Below are positions 17,683-26,121 of a stretch of DNA of 64,000 nucleotides, piece by piece (position 1 is the first letter of the stretch; each line of letters begins with the position of its first letter). The notes beneath the pieces are model-generated. The model was not told the DNA's origin. It saw only the letters and a list, made by a program, of their open reading frames with translations, and did not search any database. Both the position numbers and the translations under genes were made by a program. The stretch lies in NCBI GenBank assembly GCA_963717195.1, contig CAVQVR010000018.1, positions 62,001 to 126,000 of the forward strand, read 5' to 3'. Source of the stretch: JACDAE01 sp963717195. GTDB lineage: Bacteria; Chloroflexota; Ktedonobacteria; Ktedonobacterales; Ktedonobacteraceae.

Positions 17683-19275
17683 CTATGATTTTTTAAACGT
17701 GCAGGTGATCTTTCCGAATTGGAGCGTATCTCCATCGTTAATAGGCGTTGCTTTATCCGGCTCCAGGCGTTTACCATTGATGCGCGTGGCGTTGGTACTG
17801 TTCAGATCGGTCAGTGTGCAGGTGCTGCCGATGTGTTCGATTGCAGCGTGAATACGCGAAACGGTGTCGGCACCCTGGATCTGGGCCAGGTCGATCTCTG
17901 GCTCAATACCACCCAGGTCGTGATCGTAGCGTCCTACAACTGCACGTTCGCCAGCAAGCTGAATTTGTGGGCCATCGTTGAATTGCAACGAACCCCAGGG
18001 AACATTGGCGTCACTGGCAGGCTTAGAAGCAACCTGGGACTGGATCGGCGTTGCAGGTGCAGGTGGTGACACATGCAATCCTGCGTGTGGCGCAGATGGA
18101 TTAGCCTGGGCCTGTGAGGAGGATGGTATATAATACTGCTTTTCCGGTCGTGGTGGCGCAGGCTTCTCTTTCTTTGGCTCGTTTGATGGAACCAGTGTCA
18201 CTTTCGGTTGTGGAACCACTGATGGATCCTGAGTCGTGGGTGGCACATATAGCGGGGGCTCAGGAGCAGGGGTAATCTGAACTGGCTTTGCCTCAACCGT
18301 TGGCTGTGAGGTTGGTGGTGTATAGACTGGTGCTGGCGGTGGTGTATAGACCGGTGTCTGTGGGGTTGGTGGTGGTGTATACATAGGCATTGCCGGTTGC
18401 GTATAAGTAACGGTTGGTTGTGGCGAAGCAGACGGCGTTGGCGGCGTATAGGGTGCCGATGGTGGCGGTAGGGGCCGACTGGGAACCGCTGGCGTCTGCT
18501 GAGTATTTGTCTGGAACGTCGAAGCTCCACATTTTGGGCAGAAGGAAGCGCCCGGCTTAATCTCGAAGTTACAGTTACTACAATATTCCTTTGCAGGTGC
18601 TAACGAGCGACCACAGCCGGAGCAGAACGTATCACCTGCTTCATATGGCGTATTGCAGTTTGGGCAGTGCAATTGTCCCCCCGTAGGCCTTGGAACTGGT
18701 CGAGGTGTTACAGGTGGTGCAGGCACAGTAGCCTCTGAAACGATGACGCGCGGTGGTGGTATATATGCTGGCGTCTGTTGTGGAGGCGGAATATAGATTG
18801 GTGTCTGTTGCTGCGGAGGACTACCCCAGCGTTGCTGAACCTGTGGCAAAAGTTGCATGGGGATAGGGCCTGCGACCAATCCTGGCCGTTGCTGCCGTAC
18901 CAGGCCATCAACTATATTCAACACCTGGTTGCTCAGGCTTGCCTGGCGCAGTGCACCTACGCCAGCGGTCAGAGCGAGTGGCCATAGTATCGGAAGAGCC
19001 ACAATACCAACGGCTCCCACAGCGGCCTTATCCAGCCATTTCTGTTGACCAATCATCGCAAGAGTGCCATTAGCAGTTTTCTGTACTGTCACTGTCAGAG
19101 CAGCCTGCATACCAATGATGGCCTCGAAATCGCCACCTTTTTTCAACTGTACCAGCCGTTGCTGCTGATCGCCAAACTGCTGAGCCTGATAACCCTGTGC
19201 GATGTATACATTCACAAGATCATTTGCTAACTGCTCGATATCAATATCATCTGTATTATAAAAACGAGCATCCAT
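17683..19275 (-). CDS. FHA-domain protein with double zinc ribbon and Pro-rich linker
   Basis: A 530-residue signalling or scaffold protein. Residues 1-80 are a mixed alpha/beta domain. A hydrophobic hairpin (AAVGAVGIVALPILWPLALTAG) sits at about 85-110. Two zinc ribbons follow (CPNC...CSGC and CSNC...CPKC, about 205-255), then about 170 residues of Pro/Gln/Thr repeats (YTPP, PVYTPP). A C-terminal FHA domain (about 435-530) carries VVGRYD, SRIHAAIE and LTDLNSTNATRING, the phosphothreonine-binding residues. FHA domains bind phosphothreonine proteins, so a Ser/Thr kinase partner is expected elsewhere. Start ATG 19275 follows GGAGGAG. No kinase or phosphatase gene is adjacent. Confidence 0.88.
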   Translation of the reverse strand: MDARFYNTDDIDIEQLANDLVNVYIAQGYQAQQFGDQQQRLVQLKKGGDFEAIIGMQAALTVTVQKTANGTLAMIGQQKWLDKAAVGAVGIVALPILWPLALTAGVGALRQASLSNQVLNIVDGLVRQQRPGLVAGPIPMQLLPQVQQRWGSPPQQQTPIYIPPPQQTPAYIPPPRVIVSEATVPAPPVTPRPVPRPTGGQLHCPNCNTPYEAGDTFCSGCGRSLAPAKEYCSNCNFEIKPGASFCPKCGASTFQTNTQQTPAVPSRPLPPPSAPYTPPTPSASPQPTVTYTQPAMPMYTPPPTPQTPVYTPPPAPVYTPPTSQPTVEAKPVQITPAPEPPLYVPPTTQDPSVVPQPKVTLVPSNEPKKEKPAPPRPEKQYYIPSSSQAQANPSAPHAGLHVSPPAPATPIQSQVASKPASDANVPWGSLQFNDGPQIQLAGERAVVGRYDHDLGGIEPEIDLAQIQGADTVSRIHAAIEHIGSTCTLTDLNSTNATRINGKRLEPDKATPINDGDTLQFGKITCTFKKS

Positions 19276-19708
19276 TCGTTACTCCTCCAAAGCGGCTGTA
19301 TATCTTTTTGTCATCTAGTTGTTTGTAATTGTCTATAAAGTTCTCAATGCACATTACCTGTGTGGGGTTATCACGTTTTAGTAATGTCACAGTGCGATGA
19401 AATCAAATGCATCATCTATGTTTCTCTACGTTTGCATTGAGATAAGGTTAGATGCCTCTATTGTAGGTGCCTATAGAGTATATCATATGGGAGAAGATCC
19501 TCAAGAAGGAGAAATTGAACCCTTTTTTTCGCCAGAAGCGCTGCTTGTTCTAGCGTAATCAAGCATGCCTGCATATAGTCTCAAGTAGCCTCAACAACAA
19601 GAACTCGGTGGCATCTTACCCACCGAATTCCTCACCTTTCATGTGAAAGGTGCTACAGAGGTCGTTCGTTGACCTGTCACATCGTGGATAAAGGAAGGAG
19701 CACGAATG
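19276..19708. other. 433-base intergenic region with small hairpins
   Basis: Upstream of the FHA gene and downstream of the 91-residue gene. Two short hairpins lie together: CGGTGG/CCACCG near 19600-19625 and a near-perfect palindrome CACCTTTCATGTGAAAGGTG at 19631-19650. They may end transcription of the 91-residue gene. No frame is worth calling. Confidence 0.5.
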
Positions 19709-19984
19709 TTAGGGTTTGAGCAATCGGTGGACGGGCCAGACCTGTGGTTGGGGAGTCGCTAAGCCTGCTTCTTGCAATGCCTGCCCTAGTTTCTCTTGAA
19801 AGAACTTATTGGCGGCTTCCTCCGATTCCCATACATCGACCACGCGCCACCCTCCTTCCATCGGACCTTCAACGTGAAAGAGTTGCCCTGGAGCGGCTTT
19901 ACTGCCAAGCTGTAGTTTCTCTAAAACCTGGTCAAATTGCTCTTGCCTGCCACCAGGAAACTCAAATAGAAACGCCAGTGCCAT
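19709..19984 (-). CDS. small ABM-like (dimeric alpha-beta barrel) protein
   Basis: A 91-residue protein with the pattern of small ferredoxin-like barrel proteins (antibiotic-biosynthesis monooxygenase/YdhR type): a first strand ALAFLFEFPGG, helix QEQFDQVLEKL, strand QLFHVEGPMEGGWRVVDVWES, helix EEAANKFFQEKLGQALQEAG, and a last strand QVWPVHRLL. The GGWRVVDVWES phrase is typical of this group in my reading. Its substrate cannot be told. Start ATG 19984 follows AGGAGG by 9 bases. It stands alone, divergent from the large ATPase gene. Confidence 0.7.
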   Translation of the reverse strand: MALAFLFEFPGGRQEQFDQVLEKLQLGSKAAPGQLFHVEGPMEGGWRVVDVWESEEAANKFFQEKLGQALQEAGLATPQPQVWPVHRLLKP

Positions 19985-20393
19985 ACTGATTTTCCTCCTT
20001 TGTGTGTTGTTGAGTACAAATTGCCTTGTCCATCCAGGCGATAATACGGAAAGACTTCTGTAGATCAGTCAGCATTAGTATACCACAACTATCAATAGTG
20101 GTATATCATATTAGTATATCGCTGTAACTATTTAAGAACTCTTTTGCTAAATCCTCACCGCGATGTCGCTAGCATCATTCTTGTGTGATCAGGGGGACCA
20201 CCATACCTCTTCGCGCATCTACTCCATAATATGAATATCATATTGATCCATACCATTGTGAACCATTAATTCGGCAAAAATACTAATAATATGCTATTGT
20301 ATTTCTGTTTAGTATAAGGTATAGTATGCTTGAAATGATTGTGATGATGATAGTTGAGTATACAGGGCGCGGGATGTGAAGAAGGAGTGTGAG
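19985..20393. promoter_or_regulatory. divergent promoter region with repeated TTAGTATA sites
   Basis: About 410 bases between the divergent ABM-like and ATPase genes. At 20074-20125 an inverted pair (GTATACCAC / GTGGTATAT) and two direct copies of TTAGTATA(C/T)C could be an operator. A possible 17-residue leader frame (20326-20379) with AAGGT before its ATG ends 14 bases before the ATPase start. Both readings are inference. Confidence 0.35.
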
Positions 20394-23225
20394 ATGGGGA
20401 AAAGTGGCTTGCAGGTGGATAGTGGGCTGGCAATGATTGACCGGGGGCCATTTGTTGGACGTGCAACGAAGATGAGCAGGTTAATGGAGACCTATGCATG
20501 TGTCCAGGAAGGGCATACCTGGATTATGAGCGTAAAAGGCGAGTCCGGTATTGGCAAGACGCGGATGGCGAGCGAATTTTTAGACTGGTCAGTTGCGCAA
20601 GGTGCAGATGTATTACAGGGGAGAGCATTTGAAGGTGGTGGGTGCTGGCCTTATCAGCCTCTGGTCGAGATGCTGGAACGGCGTCGGGCGCGTGCAACGA
20701 ACGAGCGGCAGAGGCAAGACACGCTTCTTGATCCGCTCGCTGAAATGCTGGATCATGTGCTTACGGAGATGCGCACCTATACACTCAATCAATTCCCGAG
20801 TGAGGGGCCAGGGAAGACGGAATACAAACGGCTGTGTGAGTCATTTACGCTACTAGGCCAGGCATTGGCGGAGCGGGCACCAGTTGTTATGTTTATCGAC
20901 GATATCCACTGGTCCGATTTTGCTTCGCTGGATATGCTCCAGTATGCCAGTCGACGTTGGATAGAGAGCAATACCCCCATATTAATACTTCTGGCCTTAC
21001 GCACAGAGGCATTGGTCATACTACCGGCCTTTGCGGCCTGGCTTGCTCATCTCGAACAAGATCTGCATGCCTCTAGCTTCATTGTAAATCCACTGACACT
21101 TGAAGATACAATAGAATTTGTGCTTGCTATTGCCGAAGAAGATGCAGTGTATCTCGCAGGATTTGGACACTGGCTCTACAGCGAAACGGGAGGGCAGGCT
21201 TTTTATATGGTAGAGCTGCTCAAAATGCTCTTTGAACAAGGATTGCTTACGGCGCGTGAGAGAAAGGATGGTGGATGGAGAATTGGTTTTGCGTCAATTG
21301 CGGGCGGTGCATTAGAACGCATGGTGCTTCCAGGTGTGCGAGCTGTTGTCGCTATGCAGTTCAAGCTACTTACACCGGAAGCCAGGATGCTGGTAGCTGC
21401 CGGAGCTGTTCTCGGGCGCAGTCTGCCTTTTGCATATGTATGTTATGTCGCTGGCCTGAGTGATGAAGAGGGATGGGAAGCCCTCAGCGAATTACTGATG
21501 GGGCGTATTTTTTGTGAAGAGGGGACATGCTACTTTTTTATGCATGACAAAGTTCGCGAAGTTGCTTATGCGGACATAGCAGGTGTCCAGCGGATGGAGT
21601 TACATGCTCGTGCACTAGAAATATTGCATCGCGAGGCTGTTCCTCTTTCGTTCCAGGCGTATCATGCACAGGCGGCAGGCCTGTATGAGTCGGCACTCTA
21701 TCTCTATATTACTGCTGGTGATGTAGCGTTACGCCTTCTTGCTTTCCGCGATGCTATCGCCTTTTATGAAAGTGCATTACATGTATTGATGGAACAGCAA
21801 GTACAGGAAGGAGTATTACCTGCTGTGCCATTGCCGACTATTGAACATCTTTACCTTCAATCGGGGCATGTCTACGAAGTTCTGCATGAGCGAGAACACG
21901 CGTGGGCTACCTACCAATCCATGTTCTTACTGGCGAGGAGAATAAATGTAACAATACTGATCCATGACGCTTTGTGTCAGTTAGCGACAGTCACTCGCTA
22001 TAAGACGTTTGATATGCAAGAGCAGGCTCGTATGCTTTTTCAGGAAGAAACTGGTCATGTCGGTGACTCTGCGCTGCTCGCAGAGAACGAATGGCAGTTG
22101 ACGCAATTCAACTTCTATCGCTTTGACGTTGAAGCGGCATTACAACATGCTGAACAAGCGCTCCAACTGGCACACGAGGCCACTTTGCCAGAACTGATAG
22201 CACGTACACTCTCGGCATTCGCCAATGTACGTATGCTGGTAAGTGCCTGGGAAGAGGTCGAAACTCTGGCTGAGGAGGCTCGCATGTTCTACGAACAACA
22301 GCACAACGCTGTGATGGAAGCAACCTGCCTTCTACAGGTTGCCCAGGCCAAATTTAGTCGAAGTCAGCCGCAAGAAAGTGTCATCGCTGCACGTGGAGCG
22401 TATCTGGCATTTACTCAGGCCAAGTATCGTTGGGGAAGGATCTATTCCACTTATCATCTGGTAGCAGGATTGCTGGATATTGGGGCATATGGAGAAGCAC
22501 TGGCTCTGGCACAGGAAGCGCTGACATGGGCACGAGCATACAATGTAGCCCTGCTATTGTGTCTTTGCCTGAACGCGTTAGGAAGAGTACAGCGGGCGCT
22601 GATGAACCCGGTTAGCGCCTACTCGCTTCATCGTGAGGCAATGAGCGTCTTCCCCACTGATGTGCCGCAGCCTGTTCTGGAAATGCTGACCGCCGAACTT
22701 TGCGCCGATTGCGTCCTTGCTGATGAGTGGGCGGAAGCTCAACCATATGCAACGCAGGCGCTAGCCTATAGAAGCAATAGCACTTTTCTGTATGTTGGTC
22801 TGACGCGCTGGTATGAAACAGAGATTCTGGTACGTACAGGATATAACGAACGTGCGACTGCTGATACTGAACAATTTGGGAGTTTGATCGGCCAGAGCCC
22901 TCGTTACCGTATTCCTTACCTGCGGATGCTGGCTGTATTGGCCCTCTGGGGCGGTGAATTTGAGCAGACGCATCTTTACCTGCAAAAAGCGGGAGAACTG
23001 GCTGAGGAGATCGGGCTACCAGGAGAACTCTGGTCTATAGAAGCTGCACGCGGCGATTTGTATCAGGCACAGGGCAACGAAGTCGGGGCGTGTATAGCTT
23101 TTAAGCACGCAAGTGAAATTGTATATGCTCTTGCTGAGAGGATAGAGGATGGGCAGATGCGGACGAAGTTTCTGGCTGCGCAGCAGGTTCAGCGTGTGAT
23201 AACTATATCCTCAGCTAATATCTAG
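20394..23225 (+). CDS. large AAA ATPase / TPR signalling protein
   Basis: A 943-residue cytosolic protein of the STAND-like regulator type. N-terminal FVGRATKMSRLME, Walker A GESGIGKTRMASE near residue 50, Walker B-like VVMFIDDIHWSDFASLDML at about 165-185, then a helical arm (AVLGRSLPFAYVCYVAGLSD) and many TPR-like helical pairs from about residue 430 to the end. No DNA-binding or cyclase domain is present, unlike MalT/LuxR-type or guanylate-cyclase-type relatives, so the output partner is unknown. The start is set at ATG 20394 after GAAGGAG. A GTG six codons upstream lies inside that ribosome site. It converges with the HTH regulator, and the two stop codons overlap in CTAG (23222-23225). 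Confidence 0.85.
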   Translation: MGKSGLQVDSGLAMIDRGPFVGRATKMSRLMETYACVQEGHTWIMSVKGESGIGKTRMASEFLDWSVAQGADVLQGRAFEGGGCWPYQPLVEMLERRRARATNERQRQDTLLDPLAEMLDHVLTEMRTYTLNQFPSEGPGKTEYKRLCESFTLLGQALAERAPVVMFIDDIHWSDFASLDMLQYASRRWIESNTPILILLALRTEALVILPAFAAWLAHLEQDLHASSFIVNPLTLEDTIEFVLAIAEEDAVYLAGFGHWLYSETGGQAFYMVELLKMLFEQGLLTARERKDGGWRIGFASIAGGALERMVLPGVRAVVAMQFKLLTPEARMLVAAGAVLGRSLPFAYVCYVAGLSDEEGWEALSELLMGRIFCEEGTCYFFMHDKVREVAYADIAGVQRMELHARALEILHREAVPLSFQAYHAQAAGLYESALYLYITAGDVALRLLAFRDAIAFYESALHVLMEQQVQEGVLPAVPLPTIEHLYLQSGHVYEVLHEREHAWATYQSMFLLARRINVTILIHDALCQLATVTRYKTFDMQEQARMLFQEETGHVGDSALLAENEWQLTQFNFYRFDVEAALQHAEQALQLAHEATLPELIARTLSAFANVRMLVSAWEEVETLAEEARMFYEQQHNAVMEATCLLQVAQAKFSRSQPQESVIAARGAYLAFTQAKYRWGRIYSTYHLVAGLLDIGAYGEALALAQEALTWARAYNVALLLCLCLNALGRVQRALMNPVSAYSLHREAMSVFPTDVPQPVLEMLTAELCADCVLADEWAEAQPYATQALAYRSNSTFLYVGLTRWYETEILVRTGYNERATADTEQFGSLIGQSPRYRIPYLRMLAVLALWGGEFEQTHLYLQKAGELAEEIGLPGELWSIEAARGDLYQAQGNEVGACIAFKHASEIVYALAERIEDGQMRTKFLAAQQVQRVITISSANI

Positions 23226-24031
23226 CCTTGTTGCCATCCATGCTGACGATACATAGCCAGTGCCTGCTGATCGCCGGGAACGTAACTAACCATCGAATAG
23301 CTGGCGATACCGGTGAACCCGGTGGTAGCTGTGCGCAGAGTCAGCCGACCGAGTTTGCTATGCTGGACCTGGAAGACGAAAGAGGGCGCAGGTTTTCCTC
23401 TGGGATATGTGGCTGAAGCGATGCGTCGGAATTCGGGGAGTTCGCGCAGGCTTTTCCACAATGTCTTATATTCAGGAAGGTGCGTCATGGTGCGTGTATC
23501 GTAGAGAAAATCGCTCATCAAGCGCCGGGCCAGGTTCTCCCAGCCATGAAAGCGGGGACGCTTAAGGGGATCAAAAACCAGTTCTAACAGATGTAGTTTC
23601 TTCCCTTTTCCGAGTTCTTCCTGTATCTCGAACAGAGTAGTTGCCGCTGCATTCCAGGAATGCAGAAACCAGAGGCGATCCAGAGAATGAGCAGGGTACG
23701 AAGTATTGTGCACCAATAAGCGTGCCAGCTCTCCCATATCGAGCAGAGTGCCCTCAAACAATTCGGAGTCGATATAGTGCCCGGTTAGTTGAGTATAGGC
23801 ATCATAAAAACGGTTGCGCTCTTCAGGTGTGAGCTCCAGAGCGCGTACAATGTTTTGCACAACAGCAGATGAGGGATTCGTACGTTGTCCCGTCTCAAGA
23901 TGATAGACATATGTACGAGAGAGACGGGTGGCCTGTGCCAGTTGTCCCTGCGACATGTCGTGTTCCTGACGGAACCGGGTTACCAGTTGCGCGAAATCTG
24001 AAATCTGCTTTGTGTGATATTGAGTTTCCAC
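23222..24031 (-). CDS. HTH regulator with MmyB-like sensor domain
   Basis: A 269-residue transcription regulator. N-terminal XRE-type helix-turn-helix (FRQEHDMSQGQLAQATRLSRTYVYHLETG, about 18-50). Then a C-terminal domain like MmyB/PAS-like putative fatty-acid-binding domains: LDRLWFLHSWNAAATTLFE, NLARRLMSDF, LPEFRRIASATYP, and LTLRTATTGFTGIASYSMVSYVPGD. Such proteins often control nearby oxidoreductase or fatty-acid genes. Here it is divergent from fadD, which starts about 190 bases away, so it is a natural candidate to regulate the fad genes. Start GTG 24031 follows GAGGAGG. Confidence 0.85.
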   Translation of the reverse strand: METQYHTKQISDFAQLVTRFRQEHDMSQGQLAQATRLSRTYVYHLETGQRTNPSSAVVQNIVRALELTPEERNRFYDAYTQLTGHYIDSELFEGTLLDMGELARLLVHNTSYPAHSLDRLWFLHSWNAAATTLFEIQEELGKGKKLHLLELVFDPLKRPRFHGWENLARRLMSDFLYDTRTMTHLPEYKTLWKSLRELPEFRRIASATYPRGKPAPSFVFQVQHSKLGRLTLRTATTGFTGIASYSMVSYVPGDQQALAMYRQHGWQQG

Positions 24032-24223
24032 AAGAGATTCCTCCTCTCAAAACCATTTTTTCATTCACACAGGCGTTAGCTACCTGTACATTATGCCGCA
24101 AAATTTGTTAGCTGGCAACATGTCCATATTCCATAGCATAGCTTATACTGATGCCAGTGGGTAGTTTTATTACTTATAATCGCGACAAAGAGGTCGCCTC
24201 AGGTACCTGTGAGGGGTACTGCT

Positions 24224-25996
24224 ATGGAGAGGAGCTATCGCTACATGTCCGACCCATCTCTCATCAATAATGCACAGACGGAACCACACAATGATGAATT
24301 ATTAGCAACTCGTCCCTGGCTACGTAACTATGAAGAGGGTGTTCCTTTTCATCTTGATATTCCAGATCGCCCTTTGACCTGGCTCCTCGATAACACCGCA
24401 CGTCATTATCCAAACAATACCGCCATAATTTACTATGGTCGTAAGATTACCTATGCTCAACTCTCAACCCTGGCCAACCGTTTCGCCATTGGTTTACAGA
24501 AGATCGGCGTGAAAAAAGGGGATCGGGTTGCTATTGCACTGCCAAATATTCCTCAATACCCAATAGCTTTTTATGGAGCCCTGAGAGCCGGAGCAGTGGT
24601 TGTGCCTACCAATCCTCTTTACACCGAGCGCGAGTTATCTCACCAGCTCATTGATTCAGGATCTACGGTCATCGTCATGCTTGACTCGTTCTACCCATCG
24701 GTACGCAATATTCGTGCGCATACGGCATTAGAACACATCATTGTCACCAGCCCTTCCGACTTTTTGCCTCCGCTGTTGCGCAACCTTTATCCTCTGAGCC
24801 AGCGCGGAGTCAACGTACCTGAGCCAAGGCTAAGTGAGAAAGAACTAAAAAGTGACCCGACACTGCATACAGTACAGAGTTTTTTAAGTGTACACAAAGG
24901 GAGTGTTGCAGCTTTCAACCTGCCAGTGCCAGTAACAGGTGATGATCTTGCGGCTCTCCAGTATACAGGCGGTACAACGGGACTTGCCAAAGGAGCGATG
25001 TTGACGCATCGCAACATACTATCCAATGCCATGCAGACGCGCTACTGGACACCTAAAGCCAGGGATGGTAAAGAAGTTTCTCTCTGTGTCGCGCCCTTCT
25101 TTCACTCATACGGCCTGACGGTTGGTATGAATTTCTCCATTCTTGCTGCGGCAACTATGGTTTTACTGCCACGTTTTAAGGCAAAAGATGTTTTGAGCTC
25201 CATTCGTCGTTACAAGCCCACTCTTTTCCCCGGTATTCCAACAATGTACATTGCGATTATGCGTGAAGTCGGTGAACAAAGTGCTCAACTGCAATCTATC
25301 ACGTATTGTATCAGTGGCGCTGCCCCACTGGCTGCTAAAGTGCAAGATGATTTCGAGAAGATGGCGGGGGCTACTCTTGTCGAGGGTTATGGTCTGAGCG
25401 AAGCCTCTCCCGTCACACATTGTAATCCACTTACAGAAAAGCGGCGCAATGGAAGCGTTGGTCTACCATTACCGAATGTCGAATTGATTATTGTCAGTCC
25501 ACTGACCGGTGAACAGGTGCCTGTTGGTGGAGTGGGTGAGATTCTTGTGAAGGGACCCAATATAATGAAAGGGTACTGGAAACGAGAGGATGAGAGCAAA
25601 GCTGTTTTCTATAATGGCTGGATGCATACTGGCGATCTTGGCAAGATGGATGAAGAGGGATACTTCTACATTGTGGAACGAGCCAAAGATATGATTATTG
25701 CGGGCGGCTTTAACATCTATCCACGCGAGATAGAAGAGGTGCTATTCCAGCATCCTGATGTAGCTGAAGCAGCCGTTGTTGGTATGCCACACGAGTATCG
25801 TGGCGAGACGGTAGCCGCCTTTATCGTACTGCGATCAGGTATTAAGCCATCGGAAGAAAAGCGAGAGGCGATTGTCGCATTTTGTAAACAAGAACTGGCA
25901 TCATACAAGGTGCCAAAGTTGATAGAATTTCGTGAGAGTTTACCCAAGTCAATTATTGGTAAAGTCTTACGCAGAGAGTTACGTGTAACGAAATAA
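24224..25996 (+). CDS. fadD: long-chain fatty acid-CoA ligase
   Basis: A 590-residue member of the AMP-forming ligase family. It activates a fatty acid as acyl-AMP and then acyl-CoA, feeding the beta-oxidation genes that follow. Seen: the P-loop-like YTGGTTGLAKGAMLTHRN (about 250), VEGYGLSEASPVTH (about 388), TGDLGKMDEEGYFYIVERAKDMI (about 470), and the C-terminal lysine motif SIIGKVLRREL. Start ATG 24224 (MERSYRYMSD) follows GAGGGG by 7-8 bases. A GTG at 24209 is possible but its codons do not fit. First gene of a plus-strand run, divergent from the MmyB-like regulator. Confidence 0.9.
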   Translation: MERSYRYMSDPSLINNAQTEPHNDELLATRPWLRNYEEGVPFHLDIPDRPLTWLLDNTARHYPNNTAIIYYGRKITYAQLSTLANRFAIGLQKIGVKKGDRVAIALPNIPQYPIAFYGALRAGAVVVPTNPLYTERELSHQLIDSGSTVIVMLDSFYPSVRNIRAHTALEHIIVTSPSDFLPPLLRNLYPLSQRGVNVPEPRLSEKELKSDPTLHTVQSFLSVHKGSVAAFNLPVPVTGDDLAALQYTGGTTGLAKGAMLTHRNILSNAMQTRYWTPKARDGKEVSLCVAPFFHSYGLTVGMNFSILAAATMVLLPRFKAKDVLSSIRRYKPTLFPGIPTMYIAIMREVGEQSAQLQSITYCISGAAPLAAKVQDDFEKMAGATLVEGYGLSEASPVTHCNPLTEKRRNGSVGLPLPNVELIIVSPLTGEQVPVGGVGEILVKGPNIMKGYWKREDESKAVFYNGWMHTGDLGKMDEEGYFYIVERAKDMIIAGGFNIYPREIEEVLFQHPDVAEAAVVGMPHEYRGETVAAFIVLRSGIKPSEEKREAIVAFCKQELASYKVPKLIEFRESLPKSIIGKVLRRELRVTK

Positions 25997-25999
25997 TAT

Positions 26000-26080
26000 G
26001 TAGGGGCCGCATTTACGGCGCCCAGGTGCGTATCCAATGCGGATAACCAAATTCACGTAGGGGCCGCGTTTACGACGCCC
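26000..26080 (+). repeat. two direct copies of the GTAGGGGC repeat unit
   Basis: Copies at 26000-26023 and 26057-26080 differ at two positions and both read GTAGGGGCCGC-[A/G]TTTAC-G[G/A]CGCCC. Unlike the other sites they are in the same direction, 57 bases apart, between fadD and fadE. Each copy is itself only weakly palindromic (GGCGC-type ends). This looks like the single-arm form of the inverted-repeat family. Confidence 0.7.
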
Positions 26081-26121
26081 GTGCGTGGCCTGTGCCGATA
26101 ATCAAAGGAGAAGCAGCATCC

